A program made the translations under genes and the position numbers. From RGIG7213 sp045545665 (lineage in GTDB: Bacteria > Bacillota > Clostridia > Oscillospirales > CAG-272), in NCBI GenBank assembly GCA_045545665.1, contig JAZQBL010000037.1, positions 1-64,000 on the forward strand: a DNA stretch of 64,000 bases. The letters run 5' to 3'. Numbering within the stretch: the stretch's first letter is position 1; every line of letters begins with the position of its first letter. Shown piece after piece: positions 23,123 to 31,488 of this stretch. The notes beneath the pieces are model-generated. The model was not told the DNA's origin. It did not search any database and saw nothing but the letters and a program-made list of their open reading frames with translations.

Positions 23123-24016
23123 TTAAACAAGTGCATATATTCCGAATACGGAATAACGTATCTGTTTTAAGAAAAACAGCAAAAACAGGCGCACAAGCTC
23201 GGACTCCTTTGCAAAAGCCGTTACGTGGACGTCATATTCACCGTCGGAATACAGTGACGGAACACAGTCGGCTTTAACAGTCTTTATTCCGAAAAAGTCA
23301 CTGTAAAACATAATATCGGATATTGTATTCTCTTTGTCGTATCTTATATAGATCTCTGCATAACGCTCCGATTCCTTCTTGGAAGAGATGAGCGATTCTG
23401 TGTTTTTACCGCAAAGCGCAAAACGTGTTTTGGCGTTTTCGTCATTGGACATAACGTCTGAGGCAAGGCATATAAACAGCTCGTATTTCGATATAAGATT
23501 ATAAAACCCGTCAAGCCTTCCGTCGGTGGAATTCTCAATGGGAAGTATGCAGTGGTCTGCCTTGCCGTCATAAACGGCTTCACAGACGGAATTAAAATCA
23601 GTGTAATAGTTTATATCAGAAGACGGTATATATTTCGAAAGCGATCTGTAGGCTTTGTCAAATGCCGCATTTTTAAAGCAAGCGATATTTCCCGTGTCGA
23701 GTTCAAACGCGGAAGGTTGTAAAAAATCGCTTATTTTTCTTTTTCCCGGAGTTATTTCATCAAGCACGGAGCAAGCGGTAAGATACGTAAGCTTTTTATT
23801 TATGTTTTTATACATTCCGTACTCGGGAAAGTCGGCTTTCGGTATATCAAGATCGAATATTTTATTGAACTGCTCTTTCGTTTGCTGTGATAAAATACTG
23901 TCTGTACGTGAAAGCGGTGCAAGCATCTCCCTTAAAACAGCGTACATTCTCTCCTCAGCGCTTTGTCTTTTCAATTCGAGGCGCAAATAATTTTCCGTAT
24001 CTATCGTGTGTGGCAT
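23123..24016 (-). CDS. Prephenate-dehydratase-like protein with unusual N-terminal extension
   Basis: 297 residues. Residues about 108-215 resemble the prephenate dehydratase catalytic domain: FNSVCEAVYDGKADHCILPI followed by ENS (the family's PIENS motif), a DGFYNLISKYELF helix, and AKTRFALCGKN, which holds the catalytic Thr-Arg-Phe. The region after about 225 has ACT-like strand-helix texture. The first 100 residues are helical and match nothing I recognise; they are not a chorismate mutase. The usual start of the domain (GPEGT-like) is degenerate (DTGNIACFKNAAFDKAY). It could be a real phenylalanine-pathway enzyme or a repurposed sensor. No aromatic biosynthesis gene is nearby. Confidence 0.65.
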   Translation of the reverse strand: MPHTIDTENYLRLELKRQSAEERMYAVLREMLAPLSRTDSILSQQTKEQFNKIFDLDIPKADFPEYGMYKNINKKLTYLTACSVLDEITPGKRKISDFLQPSAFELDTGNIACFKNAAFDKAYRSLSKYIPSSDINYYTDFNSVCEAVYDGKADHCILPIENSTDGRLDGFYNLISKYELFICLASDVMSNDENAKTRFALCGKNTESLISSKKESERYAEIYIRYDKENTISDIMFYSDFFGIKTVKADCVPSLYSDGEYDVHVTAFAKESELVRLFLLFFLKQIRYSVFGIYALV

Positions 24017-24173
24017 CGTGTCTCCGCATTTTTAATATATTAGATAAATGATACGACGTTTCGGCTTTTAATTCAATATTAAGTTTGTAAACAATTACAT
24101 CATCCGAAAAGCTCGGCGGTTTTAAATACTGTATCACTTGATATCAAACATGCCGTCAAGTAAAAATAAAAAC

Positions 24174-24202
24174 TTGACACAGCGGTCAAAAAGTGATATA
24201 CT
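24174..24202 (+). promoter_or_regulatory. Promoter of the DUF1836 gene
   Basis: TTGACA (24174-24179), a 17-nt spacer and TATACT (24197-24202). The transcript starts after the upstream in-frame GTG, which therefore cannot be the start codon. Confidence 0.88.
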
Positions 24203-24232
24203 GTGCAAAGAACAGTCTTACGAGGTGATAAT

Positions 24233-24769
24233 TTGAAAACTTCCGTTTTATCAAAATTCAGCGCTCCCGGCTGGAAAGAGTTACCCGATATTGATCTGTA
24301 TATGGATCAGGTGCTCGCTATCGCGGAAAAATATTTCGGTGTATTTTCATATACCGATGAAAACAACATAACGTCGTCAATGCTCAACAACTACGTCAAG
24401 CAAAAGGCAGTACCGCCTCCTGAAAAAAAGCGGTACAACAAGGAGCATCTTTCGAGATTTCTTATGATATGCGTACTTAAACGGGTATTGTCAATTGCAC
24501 AGATCAAAGCACTTTTCGACTCACTTTTTGCCGAATTTTCAGCACCTGAGGTTTACACGCTTTTTGTAGGTGAGCTTGAAAGTGCGATAGCATCTCTTTC
24601 AAAAAACGCACCGCTTCCCTCTTTGACAGATGAAAGCACAAGCGTTTTATCGCTTCGTTATGCGGTACGCTCGTTTGCTTTTCTTATGTTTTCTCAGGAA
24701 AACCTCCCCGAATCGGATACAGATGAAAAAGCGAAAGAAAAGTCAGCAAAAAAAGAAAGTGAAAAATAG
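24233..24769 (+). CDS. DUF1836 (YkrK-like) HTH-type protein
   Basis: 178 residues from TTG 24233 with GAGGTG upstream. The core, NITSSMLNNYVKQKAVPPPE, then KKRYNKEHLSRFLMICVLKR, is the DUF1836 signature, a MerR-like DNA-binding fold found widely in spore-forming Firmicutes. Function is not well established; a regulatory role is assumed. The C-terminal tail is Lys/Glu-rich. It is a single-gene transcription unit with its own promoter and a convergent terminator. Confidence 0.87.
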   Translation: MKTSVLSKFSAPGWKELPDIDLYMDQVLAIAEKYFGVFSYTDENNITSSMLNNYVKQKAVPPPEKKRYNKEHLSRFLMICVLKRVLSIAQIKALFDSLFAEFSAPEVYTLFVGELESAIASLSKNAPLPSLTDESTSVLSLRYAVRSFAFLMFSQENLPESDTDEKAKEKSAKKESEK

Positions 24770-24782
24770 TTTATATGTAACC

Positions 24783-24809
24783 AAAAGCCCCGAAAGATCG
24801 GGGCTTTTT
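24783..24809. terminator. Bidirectional terminator between DUF1836 and SPOCS genes
   Basis: AAAAGCCCC (24783-24791) pairs with GGGGCTTTT after a short loop, with A/T-runs on both sides. It serves the two convergent genes. Confidence 0.92.
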
Positions 24810-24810
24810 A

Positions 24811-26352
24811 CTATACTCTTTTTTTCGCTTTGGGTATAAGTATCACTTTTTTATTTGATCCTTCGGCGTAAGTACCGTTTGCCTTTTGCAGATCGTTTGC
24901 AAAAACGCCGTATTTTTTGGCAACGTCCCACAGTGTTTCTTCCTGCGTCGGATAGTAAAGGGTAAAGGCGGACGGGGCGTCTTTTTGACATTTTTCAGTG
25001 AACTCCGCCGTATCGACGACAGAGGCGGTGTTTTTCTCGCACACCATCGCATCGACGTATATTTCAGCATCGGCAAAGCATCTTTCACCGTCACATCTTA
25101 TCTTTACGTCCGTGCATTTACAACACGATGTGCAGACCTCGTTTGCGGACTTAAAAGGCGAATCAAGCTCACCTTTAAACGGTAACAAAAATCTCACGCA
25201 ATCGTATTCTTCATCGCCGTATACGACAGTTATCTCGGCACTGCCCGAGCACTCAAGCTTTCCTGTGCAAACGGAAACGCTGCAGTCTTCTATATTTCCC
25301 GATGCAAAAAGCACAGCCCCGTCTATCTTTTGTGCGATATCCTGCGGTATTTCGTAATTTATACTGAAATTCCCTTTGACAGTTGACACGTTGCTTTCAA
25401 CTGATATATCCTTTCTTTTTACGTCACAGCCGCAGGATACACAGTAAACGTCGGAAACCGCTGCTGTGACACCTTCGTTTTTGCACGTAAGCTTTATATC
25501 GTATAAAAAGTCAAGCTCTATTACTCTTTTTTCACCCTGTGTATCCTCAGCTACCGAGGCTGTTATATCATAAATTACCGTCTTACCGGTACATACGCTG
25601 TTTTCTGTTATTTCACCGCAGTTTACCATATGCGAAAGCATGACCGACACAGGCAGAACGAATGCCTGCGGTGTTTCTTTATCGGACGGTGTTTCGTATA
25701 TAACAAAGCCTTTTGCTTCGGTTCTCACGTTTGCTTTTCCGTTTTCAACGCTTATTTCGGATGCAAGCGGCACAAGTGACACAAGCACGACTCTTTCCGC
25801 TTGAGGCGCTCGATCGGGAATTATGATATCCTCCGACATTCCTATACCGTTTTCCGTACACACGAACGTATCGGACAGCTTTATTTCACTTGTCTTTTTC
25901 TGTATATTTTCTTCATTTACGTCAACGCCGCCGTAAACGGGCTGTATGCTTTCTTCAGCGTAAACGTCGGCAGAAGCTTTTATTTTTGCTTTTAACGTAA
26001 GCTTACGTGGATCTGCCGCGCGCACCGTTATGCTCTCTTCTTCAAGTGAAATATCGCATATACTTCCGCTTTCCTCCGTGTTTATACTGTCGTGAAGCTC
26101 CGTCTTCATCTCCGCATACTGCAAGGTTTTGTCCTCGCCCCGATAAAGCACACCGCAGCACACGTTTCCGTCGTATTCTATCTTATCGTCCGAAACGTAC
26201 ACCTCTGTATTTCTTGTGCAGGGAAAAACGTGAAGCACTCTTTTTATGTCGGGATAATAGTCGGGCAAGGTATACTCGCACGACACCTCCGTACGGTTGT
26301 TTTTTGAAAGCGCTTTTTTCATCAGCTTGCTTTCTTCGTTTATTTTTTTCAT
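24811..26352 (-). CDS. SPOCS (DUF3794) and LysM domain protein, SipL-like
   Basis: 513 residues. An N-terminal segment of the SipL type (EVSCEYTLPDYYPDIKRVLH) is followed by repeated DUF3794/SPOCS beta-domains (about residues 30-450), rich in cysteines. A C-terminal LysM domain (about 462-508: YPTQEETLWDVAKKYGVFAN, then LQKANG) completes it. In Clostridioides, SipL binds SpoIVA and is needed for spore coat and cortex assembly. The LysM end normally contacts SpoIVA or peptidoglycan. Its neighbour sigK, also on the minus strand, fits a mother-cell sporulation role. Confidence 0.88.
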   Translation of the reverse strand: MKKINEESKLMKKALSKNNRTEVSCEYTLPDYYPDIKRVLHVFPCTRNTEVYVSDDKIEYDGNVCCGVLYRGEDKTLQYAEMKTELHDSINTEESGSICDISLEEESITVRAADPRKLTLKAKIKASADVYAEESIQPVYGGVDVNEENIQKKTSEIKLSDTFVCTENGIGMSEDIIIPDRAPQAERVVLVSLVPLASEISVENGKANVRTEAKGFVIYETPSDKETPQAFVLPVSVMLSHMVNCGEITENSVCTGKTVIYDITASVAEDTQGEKRVIELDFLYDIKLTCKNEGVTAAVSDVYCVSCGCDVKRKDISVESNVSTVKGNFSINYEIPQDIAQKIDGAVLFASGNIEDCSVSVCTGKLECSGSAEITVVYGDEEYDCVRFLLPFKGELDSPFKSANEVCTSCCKCTDVKIRCDGERCFADAEIYVDAMVCEKNTASVVDTAEFTEKCQKDAPSAFTLYYPTQEETLWDVAKKYGVFANDLQKANGTYAEGSNKKVILIPKAKKRV

Positions 26353-26408
26353 ATTCGTTTACACACCTTTCTGAAGCTCTTGTACAGTATATTAAGGCAG
26401 ATAAAAAG

Positions 26409-27104
26409 TTATGAATAAAGTCCGTTTTCTTTCATTCTTTTTTTGATTTTTGCAAGAGATGCCTTCTCTATTCTCGAAACGTAAGAACGTGATATACCGA
26501 GCATTTCGGCGACTTCCCTCTGCGTTTTCGGCACCTTGCCCGTAAGACCGTACCGCAGTATTATTATTTCTTTTTCTCTTTTATCAAGTGCGCTGTTAAG
26601 TGAAGATAAAACGTTTTGAAGCTGTATTTTTCTGTCAAGATCCTCGGCTATAGTATCCGGTACGCTTATTATATCGGAATACGTCAGCGGATTTCCTTCC
26701 TTATCCGTATCGAGAACTTCGTTTATTGATATCTCGTTACGCAGTTTTTTACGGCTTCTGAAGTGCATAAGTATTTCATTTTGCAAGCATTTTCCCGCAT
26801 ACGTTGCAAAGCGGGTGCCTGTTTCGGGCTTGAAGCTGTCTATCGCTTTTATAAGCCCTATCGTGCCTATTGATATCAGATCGTCATAATTTTTTGAAAG
26901 AGTACAGTATTTTTTAACGATGTGCGCAACAAGGCGCATATTGTGATTTATAAGCTTTTCCCTTGCATACATATCACCGTTTTTCATTTTTTCAAAGCAT
27001 TCCTTTTCCTCTTTCTGAGAAAGCGGCGGCGGATATATCTCGCTGTCGCTCACCTTTAAAAAAGCGAAAAAAAAGTTGTATATAAACGCAAAAAAACCAC
27101 CCAC
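26409..27104 (-). CDS. sigK: RNA polymerase sporulation sigma factor SigK
   Basis: 231 residues from GTG 27104, with GGAGG nine bases upstream; a longer frame to 27191 has no ribosome site. The short hydrophobic pro-sequence (GGFFAFIYNFFFAFLKVSDS) followed by PPPLSQKEEKECFEKMKNGD is typical of pro-sigma-K. Region 2 contains NYDDLISIGTIGLIKAIDSF and GTRFATYAGKCLQNEILMHF. Region 4 contains KTQREVAEMLGISRSYVSRIEK. The gene is continuous, with no skin-type insertion. It directs late mother-cell transcription in the forming sporangium and needs proteolytic removal of the pro-sequence. Confidence 0.93.
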   Translation of the reverse strand: MGGFFAFIYNFFFAFLKVSDSEIYPPPLSQKEEKECFEKMKNGDMYAREKLINHNMRLVAHIVKKYCTLSKNYDDLISIGTIGLIKAIDSFKPETGTRFATYAGKCLQNEILMHFRSRKKLRNEISINEVLDTDKEGNPLTYSDIISVPDTIAEDLDRKIQLQNVLSSLNSALDKREKEIIILRYGLTGKVPKTQREVAEMLGISRSYVSRIEKASLAKIKKRMKENGLYS

Positions 27105-27223
27105 GGACAAGCTCCTCCATTCATATTTTTTTAACAAGTTGTTACCCGTAGCGATACAATAAGAGTATACAATAATGATTATGAATGTCACTATTTTTAT
27201 AGAACAATGGGATTGATAATAAA

Positions 27224-28108
27224 ATGAAGGTTGCAGTAATAGATATCGGTTCGAATACGGTAAAAATGGACGTATTCAACGTAAACGGAAAAGAATTTTC
27301 CCTTATTTCGTCAAAAAGCGAAAAAGGCGCTCTTGTAAAATACAGAAAAGATTCCCGGCTTACGGAAGAGGGCTTTGCGATTTTACACACCCTGCTTGAA
27401 AAATATATAACACAAGCCGCATCGTCCGGTTGTGAAAAAACGTATGTTTTTGCAACCCAAAGCCTGCGTAACATAGAAAACGCAGACGACGTATGCGAAA
27501 GAATAAAAACCGCCCTGGGCGTTCACATTGACATAATAAGCGGAAAAGAGGAGGCTCTTTACAGCTTTTACGCTTTGGCAAGCGGATGTAAGGAAACCGA
27601 CGAGGGGATAATGGCGGATATGGGCGGCGGCTCACTCGAGCTTGCAGACTTTTCAAACAAAAAATACATAAGCCTTTGCAGTGTGCCGCTCGGTGCGTTA
27701 CACGTCAAAGAAACTCTCGGCATCGGTATGATACCGAGTGATACCGACGAAGAAAAAATAAGAAATTACGTATCCGACGTCTTAAAAGACGTACCGACGA
27801 AAAATATGGATACCGTATTTATGATCGGCGGTACGGCACGCACAGCATTTTCCATTTGCTTCGAAGGAAAAACGGAAGTGTCGCTTGCGGACGCCGAAAA
27901 AGCATATTCGATACTGTCAGCCTCGAAAGAAAAAACATTTAAGCTTTTATCTGCAAAAGCGTCAAAACGTGCCGACAATTTTATGACGGGATTTTACGTA
28001 TTCATCACCCTTTGCAAGCATTTCGGCGCAAGCAAGCTCGCTCTTTGCAAAGCAAGCGTACGTGACGGATATTTGGCACACGCACTAAAAAAAGAAGACG
28101 TTGAATGA
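27224..28108 (+). CDS. Ppx/GppA-type exopolyphosphatase/phosphatase
   Basis: 294 residues, one ASKHA (actin-like) phosphatase core without the C-terminal HD-like domain of E. coli Ppx. Seen: VAVIDIGSNTVKMDVFNVNG (phosphate 1), TYVFATQSLRNIENADDVCE, IISGKEEALYSFYAL, and MADMGGGSLELADF (phosphate 2). The family hydrolyses polyphosphate or pppGpp. It overlaps the following lipoprotein gene by 4 nt, indicating an operon. Confidence 0.9.
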   Translation: MKVAVIDIGSNTVKMDVFNVNGKEFSLISSKSEKGALVKYRKDSRLTEEGFAILHTLLEKYITQAASSGCEKTYVFATQSLRNIENADDVCERIKTALGVHIDIISGKEEALYSFYALASGCKETDEGIMADMGGGSLELADFSNKKYISLCSVPLGALHVKETLGIGMIPSDTDEEKIRNYVSDVLKDVPTKNMDTVFMIGGTARTAFSICFEGKTEVSLADAEKAYSILSASKEKTFKLLSAKASKRADNFMTGFYVFITLCKHFGASKLALCKASVRDGYLAHALKKEDVE

Positions 28109-28800
28109 TGAAAAAAATTTTCTGTAAAACAAAGGCGGTCGTTTTCGCCGTTTTATTAACACTTATATTCTCCTCGTGCTCCGACGGGCTGTCGGGACTT
28201 TTCGGAGTTGACAACGCCGATTACTCAAATGAAAGCACGATAAAAACTCACCAAACAGAGTCTGAAATATCACAGCAGCTTGAATCGGTCTGCTCTGTGC
28301 TTACCTTCGGCACAGGTGACATCGTTTGCTTTTCAAACTTCAATGACGTATGGCAGCAGTATTCCGACACTGTTCTCTGCTATCTTGCAGGCACGTATTT
28401 TGAAAAATATTCCGCCGACGACGAGATGTTCACCCTGCTTGCGGAAAATTATCCCGAGCTTAGCGTAAACACCCTCATTCCGGCATCGGATTTTGAAAAC
28501 ACAGTATACAGGCTTTTCGGCGGAAATACGCATATGAAGCACAAAAGCACGTCACGCTTTTCGTATCTTGACAAGATCAGCGCGTATATTTCAACGGGAA
28601 AGACCGTTACGGAATACACGGACGTCCGCATACTGTCGCTTTTTGAAACACAAAACACTTACCGTGCCGTCGTTCGCTTTTCTCAGGACGGTTTTGCATT
28701 TCCTTCCGATTATTCGGTGATATTCCGCAAAAGAGCAGACGGTGAGATACCGTATATCTATTCCGTAAAGGAAAGCGACAGCGTTACCGCTGACACGTAA
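28105..28800 (+). CDS. Hypothetical lipoprotein
   Basis: 231 residues (ATGATG start, overlapping the Ppx/GppA stop). The signal peptide ends in a lipobox (LIFSSCSDG, Cys about 25), so the protein should be lipid-anchored outside the membrane. The mature part is rich in Ser, Thr and aromatic residues, with a helical stretch near residue 75-105 (WQQYSDTVLCYLAGTYFEKY). No catalytic motif is recognised. Confidence 0.75.
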   Translation: MMKKIFCKTKAVVFAVLLTLIFSSCSDGLSGLFGVDNADYSNESTIKTHQTESEISQQLESVCSVLTFGTGDIVCFSNFNDVWQQYSDTVLCYLAGTYFEKYSADDEMFTLLAENYPELSVNTLIPASDFENTVYRLFGGNTHMKHKSTSRFSYLDKISAYISTGKTVTEYTDVRILSLFETQNTYRAVVRFSQDGFAFPSDYSVIFRKRADGEIPYIYSVKESDSVTADT

Positions 28801-28826
28801 AAAACAAAGATTAACGTGTAAAACTG

Positions 28827-28855
28827 TTGAAATATCGGTTATTTTATGATATAAT
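28827..28855 (+). promoter_or_regulatory. Strong promoter pointing antisense into the recombinase gene
   Basis: TTGAAA (28827-28832), a 17-nt spacer and TATAAT (28850-28855). No plus-strand gene follows directly; the minus-strand recombinase gene ends at 28916. Its product would be antisense to the recombinase 3' end. Confidence 0.7.
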
Positions 28856-28879
28856 CAATACAGGGGTTTGCCCGTCATC

Positions 28880-28915
28880 TTTACAAAAAACAAAAGAGCC
28901 GTTTTAATAACAGCC
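28880..28915 (-). terminator. Probable recombinase terminator
   Basis: On the minus strand, just past the stop, AGGGCTGTT and AACGGCTCT form a stem using G-U pairs, followed by TTTTGTTTTTTG. Confidence 0.65.
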
Positions 28916-30292
28916 CTACTTGATATTTTCCGTATAAAATATTTCAACGGAGTCATTTGTTATAACGATCTTTTCGATAAGCTCACGCAAAACGCTCTGC
29001 TTTTCCTCCACGGTCATAACGTCCCACACGCTTTGCAATGCGTTAAGCTTTTCAAGCTGTTGACGTGATTTCAAAGAGATGGTTCTGCTTTCTTTTTCGG
29101 TGAGTATTTCGCCGTCGATTTTTGAAATCTCTTCTTTCAGTCGGTTTATTTCCTCTAAAAGCACATCATCCTCGGCGTTCGAATAAAGCTCGTAAAGTCT
29201 TGAAAGTCTGCGGCGCAGTGAGGTTCTGGTCTTTTCAAGCACCTCAAGGACGTCTGTGCTGTCCTCTTGCGCTGTCTTTTCCTCGTATTTCAAGGAAAAC
29301 ACGTCGTTTATTACTGTTTTTTCAAGCTCCTCGGCAGAAATGCGCACGTTGTCGCACTTTGCTCCTTTATGCAGATGAGTCTTTGAGCTGTCACGGGAAT
29401 AACAGTATATTTTGTACTTACCGTCGCTCCATTTCTGATAGCGCATTTTTGCTCCGCACACACCGCATACAACGAGTCCCGACAGCAACGCCTTTGACGT
29501 TCTCGTGTTTTTTCGTGCCCGTCTTTTCAATTCCTCCTGCACGGCGTAAAACACTTCTTCCGATACAAGCGGTTCGTGACAGCCCTTATATTCGGTACCG
29601 TTGTACACGATATAACCGATATTCGTTTTTCTTTTTAGTATCTGTATTGCAAGCCTTTCGTATTTCAGTCCCGTCAGTTTTGCAATTTTCAACGTAGAAT
29701 ATCCCTGCAAATAAAGAGAATACACTTGACGCACGGTCTGTGCATCATCATTCGGAACAAGGATGCCCTTTGCTTTATCGTAATCGTATCCAAACGGTAT
29801 TTTACCTCCGCCGGGCCATAGTCCATTTTTGACCCTTTCTTTCTTACCGATGCTTGTACGTTCCTTTATCGTTTCCCTTTCAAGCTGTGCAAATGCCGAC
29901 ATTATACCGAGCATTGCCCGCCCGATAGGCGTTGAAGTGTCCATATTTTCACGAAGCGATACAAAACCCGTATCATTCGGTATCAGCACGTCCTCAATGA
30001 GATAAAGCGTATCCTTCTGGCTTCTTGAAAGTCGGTCGAGCTTATATACGACAACATTTTCTATAATTCCGTTTTTTATATCGCTTATAAGCCTTTTCAT
30101 TTCGGGGCGTTCGATATTTGCCCCTGTATAGCCTCCGTCTATATAAAGATCGAAATCTTTTATTTCACGGCTTGCACAGTAACCCTCCAGCATCTGTATC
30201 TGCGCTTCGACTGAATACCCTTCTTCCATCTGTGCATCGGTGGATACACGTATATAAAGCGCTGTTTTACGCTTTTTCTTCGTGTTTGTCAT
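28916..30292 (-). CDS. Large serine recombinase
   Basis: 458 residues from ATG 30292; a longer in-frame start at 30334 has no ribosome site. The N-terminal catalytic resolvase domain is TALYIRVSTDAQMEEGYSVE (Ser nucleophile in RVST), with YKLDRLSRSQKDTLYLIEDV. A recombinase domain follows (KNGLWPGGGKIPFGYDYDKA), then a zinc-ribbon (CGVCGAKMRYQ with a later Cys pair) and a C-terminal coiled coil (about 370-440). It performs site-specific integration and excision. It is preceded by and overlaps a 52-residue ORF. No other mobile genes are seen on either side, so the element is minimal or a remnant. Confidence 0.92.
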   Translation of the reverse strand: MTNTKKKRKTALYIRVSTDAQMEEGYSVEAQIQMLEGYCASREIKDFDLYIDGGYTGANIERPEMKRLISDIKNGIIENVVVYKLDRLSRSQKDTLYLIEDVLIPNDTGFVSLRENMDTSTPIGRAMLGIMSAFAQLERETIKERTSIGKKERVKNGLWPGGGKIPFGYDYDKAKGILVPNDDAQTVRQVYSLYLQGYSTLKIAKLTGLKYERLAIQILKRKTNIGYIVYNGTEYKGCHEPLVSEEVFYAVQEELKRRARKNTRTSKALLSGLVVCGVCGAKMRYQKWSDGKYKIYCYSRDSSKTHLHKGAKCDNVRISAEELEKTVINDVFSLKYEEKTAQEDSTDVLEVLEKTRTSLRRRLSRLYELYSNAEDDVLLEEINRLKEEISKIDGEILTEKESRTISLKSRQQLEKLNALQSVWDVMTVEEKQSVLRELIEKIVITNDSVEIFYTENIK

Positions 30293-30425
30293 TTGTGTCG
30301 TATTCGTCGATAATTCGTTTCTTTGCGTTGTCAAGCGCCATGGTTATTTTGTCGGATGACACCGTTTTTGAAGATAATTCTCCGTATTCTATCGGTACGG
30401 AGCCGATATATCTTTTAACCGTCAT
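30267..30425 (-). CDS. 52-residue protein coupled to the serine recombinase
   Basis: ATG at 30425 has GGAGG five bases upstream, the only good ribosome site for the pair. The peptide (MTVKRYIGSVPIEYGELSSK, then TVSSDKITMALDNAKKRIID) is short and charged. Its last 26 nt overlap the recombinase start in another frame, so recombinase translation probably depends on it. It may be a recombination directionality or coupling peptide. No family is recognised. Confidence 0.7.
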   Translation of the reverse strand: MTVKRYIGSVPIEYGELSSKTVSSDKITMALDNAKKRIIDEYDTNDKHEEKA

Positions 30426-30499
30426 TTCAACCTCCGAATAAACTTTTAAAGTAATTTTTTCCGTTTGACGGTAATTTAATCAAAAAGGTCTGGTTTTAT

Positions 30500-31447
30500 A
30501 TGAAATTCAAACGTTACGCATCATTTATCTGTTTAATCGTTCTTTTGGCTTCAACCCTTGCCTCCTGCTCCTCCTCACAGGATACGTTCAACGATATAGA
30601 CGACCCGACGTCAGCATCCACGTACAGCGTGACTGTATCGGATTATTCGGGAAACTCATACGTTTTGCAAAAAGCCCCCGAGGGAATATACGTATCTTCC
30701 CCGAGTGCTGCCGAAACGCTCATTGCCTTAGGCTCTGCCCGTCTTATTCGTTCTTGCTCTGCGGAGTGTAAGGATCTGAAAGGAATACCCTCAACTACCT
30801 CCGTATGCGGTACGTCCTTTGTAGCACCGAAGATGCTGAAAGACCTCGGAGTTGACACGGTTTTGTTTTCTTCCGAGGACAAATCGGTAAATGCAGAGGA
30901 ATATAAGGAAGCAGGTCTTAAAGTATTTGTTTTTCTTGAAAAAGGAAAAATATCAACTGCCGAATCAAACATACGCCTTGCAGGTGCAATAACCTTTAAA
31001 ACGGATCTTGCAGAAGAAATAATAAAAGAGATCAGAAATGATATCGACGTTATACGCTCAATATCCGAAAACAAAGCATCAAAGCGTACAGTCTATCTCG
31101 AATGCGGAAAACCCGACAGCTTTCTTGCATACACAGACAACTCTTTGGCAGGCGAACTTCTTTCGATCGCAGGCGGTGAAAACATATTCACCTCACAAGA
31201 TGATACCGTAACGGCTGATATTGAAGTAATAAAAGAAAAAAATCCCGACGTTATAATAAGCTTTATAAACGATGAATCATATACAGCAAAGATAATACGC
31301 AAGCGTGAAGAACTTGAAAATATATCCGCTTGCAAAACAGGACTTGTTTACATATATGATAAAACATTTCCGGCAGTACGTCCCGCCCCGTCGGTATCCG
31401 ATGCCCTTTATGAAATAGCAAAGCTTATAGGAACTGTGAAAAAATAA
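30500..31447 (+). CDS. Periplasmic-binding-type lipoprotein (FecB/BtuF-like), no cognate permease nearby
   Basis: 315 residues with a lipobox signal peptide (LASTLASCSS). The mature protein follows the helical-backbone class III binding protein fold: YSVTVSDYSGNSYVLQKAPE, VYVSSPSAAETLIALGSA-type strand-helix (residues about 62-82), ADIEVIKEKNPDVIISFIND, and a closing helix. Such proteins deliver siderophores, haem or cobalamin to ABC importers. No permease or ATPase gene is adjacent, so it is an orphan or serves a distant transporter. Confidence 0.82.
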   Translation: MKFKRYASFICLIVLLASTLASCSSSQDTFNDIDDPTSASTYSVTVSDYSGNSYVLQKAPEGIYVSSPSAAETLIALGSARLIRSCSAECKDLKGIPSTTSVCGTSFVAPKMLKDLGVDTVLFSSEDKSVNAEEYKEAGLKVFVFLEKGKISTAESNIRLAGAITFKTDLAEEIIKEIRNDIDVIRSISENKASKRTVYLECGKPDSFLAYTDNSLAGELLSIAGGENIFTSQDDTVTADIEVIKEKNPDVIISFINDESYTAKIIRKREELENISACKTGLVYIYDKTFPAVRPAPSVSDALYEIAKLIGTVKK

Positions 31448-31488
31448 TTATTTTGTGCCGTCCACAGCGGCAGAATGGAGAAAATATC

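Noticed and set aside
23955..24137. 60-residue minus-strand frame upstream of the prephenate-dehydratase-like gene
   Set aside because: No ribosome site, and it overlaps the start of a better-supported gene.
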